In this document: piece after piece, positions 62,251-64,000 of the stretch
How positions within the stretch are numbered: the first letter of the stretch is position 1
Layout: each line of letters starts with the position of its first letter
Assembly (NCBI GenBank): GCA_900696515.1
Contig: CAADGK010000099.1
Coordinates: forward strand, 97,514 to 161,513
DNA: 64,000 nucleotides
Source: an uncultured Nitrosospira sp.
GTDB taxonomy: Bacteria; Nitrospirota; Nitrospiria; Nitrospirales; Nitrospiraceae
Reading direction: 5' to 3'
The notes under the pieces: generated by a model
What the model was told of the DNA's origin: nothing
Seen by the model: the letters and a program-made list of their open reading frames with translations, nothing else
The model's database searches: none
Program-made: the position numbers and the translations under genes

Positions 62251-63219
62251 ATGCGGAGTCAAGCTATCACTCAATTTGCAGTCGGGTTAGTCCTCACGGC
62301 CGGGACCATCACCTTCGCCACAGCAGCAGACCTCCCGCTCGGCGACAAGGACATGGTGCTCATTCCGAAGGGGGAATTCACCATGGGAAGTAATGAGCAT
62401 GGAGACGAAACAAAGCATCAGGTTGTACTCGATCCCTATTGGATCGACAAATATGAAGCCTCCAATGCCCGTTATAAGGAGTTCATGAAGGCCACCAGTC
62501 ATCCCGCACCCGCCTACTGGGATGACCCTCGGCTGAACAAGCAGAACCAGCCGGTCGTCGGAGTGAGCTGGACCGATGCGAACGCCTTCTGCAAATGGGA
62601 CGGGAAGCGTCTGCCAACGGAGGCAGAGTGGGAACGAGCAGCAAGAGGCCCCGACGGGGACAATCACTATCCCTGGGGGCACAAGCTGGATCCGAAGAAG
62701 GCCAACTATGGACAGAACGTGGGTCGCACGATGCCGGTCGACTCGTACCCCGAAGGCGTGAGCGGGTTTGGTGTCTATAACATGGCTGGCAATGTCTTTG
62801 AGTGGGTCGAGGATTGGTACGACCCCTCCTACTATAAACAGAGTCTTGCCCTGAATCCAAAGGGTGCCGACCAGGGCTACAACTACGCGAACCAGGGACC
62901 AGTCAAGGTACTGCGGGGTGGCTCATGGCTTGCCCCAGAAACTTCACTCCATACGAGCCACCGATTCTGGAATCAGCCGGACAACAACTCCTACGGGGTC
63001 GGTCTGGGATTCCGATGCGCGAAATCAGCAGCGACTGTGTCGGCCGAAGCCGTGCAATCGGGACGTGACGCGTTCATCCAGGCCCTCGTCGCGATGGGGG
63101 CTGAAAGGAATGCCGAGGCCTTGGCCGCGATCGAGAAGGCGTTGGCCGAGGACCCGAACAACAAGGAATATCTGGCGACACGTGATTTGCTCAAGAAGAG
63201 CATGAAGAGAAAGAAATAG
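62251..63219 (+). CDS. Exported SUMF1/FGE-fold protein with helical tail
   Basis: The 322-residue product has a signal peptide (cleavage near FATAADLPL) and a formylglycine-generating-enzyme-fold domain: VLIPKGEFTMGSNEHGDE, YWIDKYEASNARYKEF, VVGVSWTDANAFCKWDGKRL, PTEAEWERAARG and GNVFEWVEDWYDP, ending LGFRCA near residue 270. The two catalytic cysteines of true FGE are missing, so this is not a sulfatase activator. A charged TPR-like tail (AEALAAIEKALAEDPNNKEY) follows. AAGGAGGG precedes ATG 62251. It is close kin of the next gene. Confidence 0.85.
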   Translation: MRSQAITQFAVGLVLTAGTITFATAADLPLGDKDMVLIPKGEFTMGSNEHGDETKHQVVLDPYWIDKYEASNARYKEFMKATSHPAPAYWDDPRLNKQNQPVVGVSWTDANAFCKWDGKRLPTEAEWERAARGPDGDNHYPWGHKLDPKKANYGQNVGRTMPVDSYPEGVSGFGVYNMAGNVFEWVEDWYDPSYYKQSLALNPKGADQGYNYANQGPVKVLRGGSWLAPETSLHTSHRFWNQPDNNSYGVGLGFRCAKSAATVSAEAVQSGRDAFIQALVAMGAERNAEALAAIEKALAEDPNNKEYLATRDLLKKSMKRKK

Positions 63220-63287
63220 TCTTACAATCCGCTGGAAGAACCAGGGTGGCGTTCTCGTCCGGCGAATCGATTTCGGTGGAGGATACG

Positions 63288-64000
63288 ATGCGGATAGCTA
63301 AAACAATTATGGGTTTCCTGCTGATGATGGGCTTCATGGCGTCGACTACTACCGCACAAGCAGAGGATTCCTTGATCCCAGCCAATATGGTCTACATCGG
63401 ATATGTCCCGTCGGTGATGGGGCTCGACAAGGAAGCACCGGTAACATCCGGGAATGCTTCTGCCGAATATCAGCAACGCAACAGGACGCCTGCTGGCACT
63501 TTTAACGATGAAAGTCCGGCTCACATGGTGTTTCTGGACCCGTACCTCATTGATAAGTACGAAGTCTCGAACCAGAACTATAGGGACTTCCTCAGGTCGA
63601 CGGGTTATCCCGCCCCTGCCTATTGGGATGATCCTCGCCTCAATCGCCCGGATCAGCCTGTGGTCGGGGTCAGTTGGTACGATGCAAAGACCTACTGTGA
63701 GTACTTAAGCAAGCGACTTCCGACAGAAGCCGAGTGGGAGAAGGCGGCCAGAGGGCCGCACGGCAACCTCTATCCCTGGGGGAATGATTTTGATCCGGCT
63801 AGAGCCAATTTCGGAAAAACTCATGAGGCGACCATGCCGGTCGATTCATATCGGGAAGGGGTCAGCTATTATGGCCTCCACAACATGGCCGGAAACGTCT
63901 TCGAGTGGGTCTCAGATTGGTACGACCCTAAGTTTTACGGCCGGCTGGAACCGATGGTGAATCCCACGGGACCAGCAAAGCCCGTGTGGATTGGGGGCAC
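63288..64000 (+). CDS. Second exported SUMF1/FGE-fold protein, 3' truncated by the window
   Basis: From ATG 63288 (GGAGG at 63278-63282) the frame is open to the last base. A signal peptide (GFLLMMGFMASTTTAQA) precedes a variable stretch of about 45 residues, then the same FGE-fold core as the upstream gene: YLIDKYEVSNQNYRDF, PAPAYWDDPRLN, VVGVSWYDAKTYCEYL, PTEAEWEKAARGP, YPWGNDFDP and GNVFEWVSDWYDP. The core shares most positions with the upstream protein, so the pair is a tandem duplication that has since diverged. The C-terminus is outside the window. Confidence 0.85.
   Translation, partial: MRIAKTIMGFLLMMGFMASTTTAQAEDSLIPANMVYIGYVPSVMGLDKEAPVTSGNASAEYQQRNRTPAGTFNDESPAHMVFLDPYLIDKYEVSNQNYRDFLRSTGYPAPAYWDDPRLNRPDQPVVGVSWYDAKTYCEYLSKRLPTEAEWEKAARGPHGNLYPWGNDFDPARANFGKTHEATMPVDSYREGVSYYGLHNMAGNVFEWVSDWYDPKFYGRLEPMVNPTGPAKPVWIGG

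Noticed and set aside
62251-63219. Calling this a formylglycine-generating enzyme
   Set aside because: The two catalytic cysteines of true FGE are absent and no sulfatase gene is nearby.
1-64000. CRISPR arrays, tRNA or rRNA genes
   Set aside because: I found no regularly spaced direct repeats of 25-40 bases with spacers and no tRNA T-loop or rRNA sequence by reading; a tRNAscan or Rfam search was not possible.

Overview
The window is a gene-dense bacterial chromosome segment with no rRNA, tRNA, CRISPR array or intact insertion sequence that I could find. Gene content, moderately high GC, the diaminopimelate route through an LL-DAP aminotransferase, large SAM-cyclase-AAA-TPR signalling proteins and many small zinc-ribbon and lipoprotein genes fit a Nitrospira-type bacterium (phylum Nitrospirota). 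That assignment rests on recalled family patterns, not on a search.

Layout. 1-6.7 kb: a truncated exported protein, larB-gpsA (minus), an outer-membrane barrel, a zinc-ribbon membrane protein, a DDAH-type amidinohydrolase, truD and a metallophosphoesterase. 6.8-12.1 kb: a HEAT-repeat membrane protein and a 1133-residue nucleotide cyclase/ATPase/TPR protein overlapping an MBL-fold hydrolase. 12.2-16.0 kb: a minus-strand operon (LON-domain protein, a 54-codon chimera, ABC ATPase, ABC-2 permease, SirB1-like protein) shaped by a 177-bp tandem duplication and a 122-bp element with terminal inverted repeats. 16.2-28.6 kb: mostly exported or unknown proteins, including two orphan genes (20.5-21.9 kb) separated by an attC-like site. 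28.9-32.4 kb: a GATase, dapL, folK and panC. 32.6-35.0 kb: rmuC, a MazG-like pyrophosphohydrolase and a PilZ protein in one overlapping operon. 35.1-40.1 kb: a lytic transglycosylase, a glycerate kinase and a dikinase whose domain order is that of rifampin phosphotransferase. 40.2-42.9 kb: uracil-DNA glycosylase, TalC-type transaldolase and small proteins. 43.1-51.2 kb: one continuous minus-strand run argD-argF-argG-argH-lipoprotein-lysA-dapA-dapB. 51.4-57 kb: zinc-ribbon membrane protein, gpmA, an OmpA-family coiled-coil protein and sparsely coding DNA. 57.1-59.9 kb: an ATP-grasp ligase coupled to a zinc metallopeptidase, then a low-molecular-weight phosphatase. 59.9-64 kb: ttcA, a CarH-like B12-dependent MerR regulator, and, divergently, a zinc-ribbon protein and two FGE-sulfatase-fold (SUMF1) exported proteins.

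How they work together. The arginine and lysine pathways are nearly complete here (argD, F, G, H; dapA, dapB, lysA, with dapL 13 kb away). The most notable regulatory locus is the carH-like intergenic region at 61.8-61.9 kb. The regulator keeps the W-x9-EH and E-x-H-x-x-G B12 motifs of the CarH photoreceptor. The divergent promoter carries ATACAT three times at an exact 11-bp spacing, as expected for a tandem-repeat CarH operator. The inferred target is an unusual set: a zinc-ribbon protein plus two SUMF1-fold exported proteins.

Other points that stand out are the in-frame chimera made by tandem duplication, the cyclase-MBL coupling, the ligase-peptidase pair, and dispersed imperfect palindromes that mark several gene ends.
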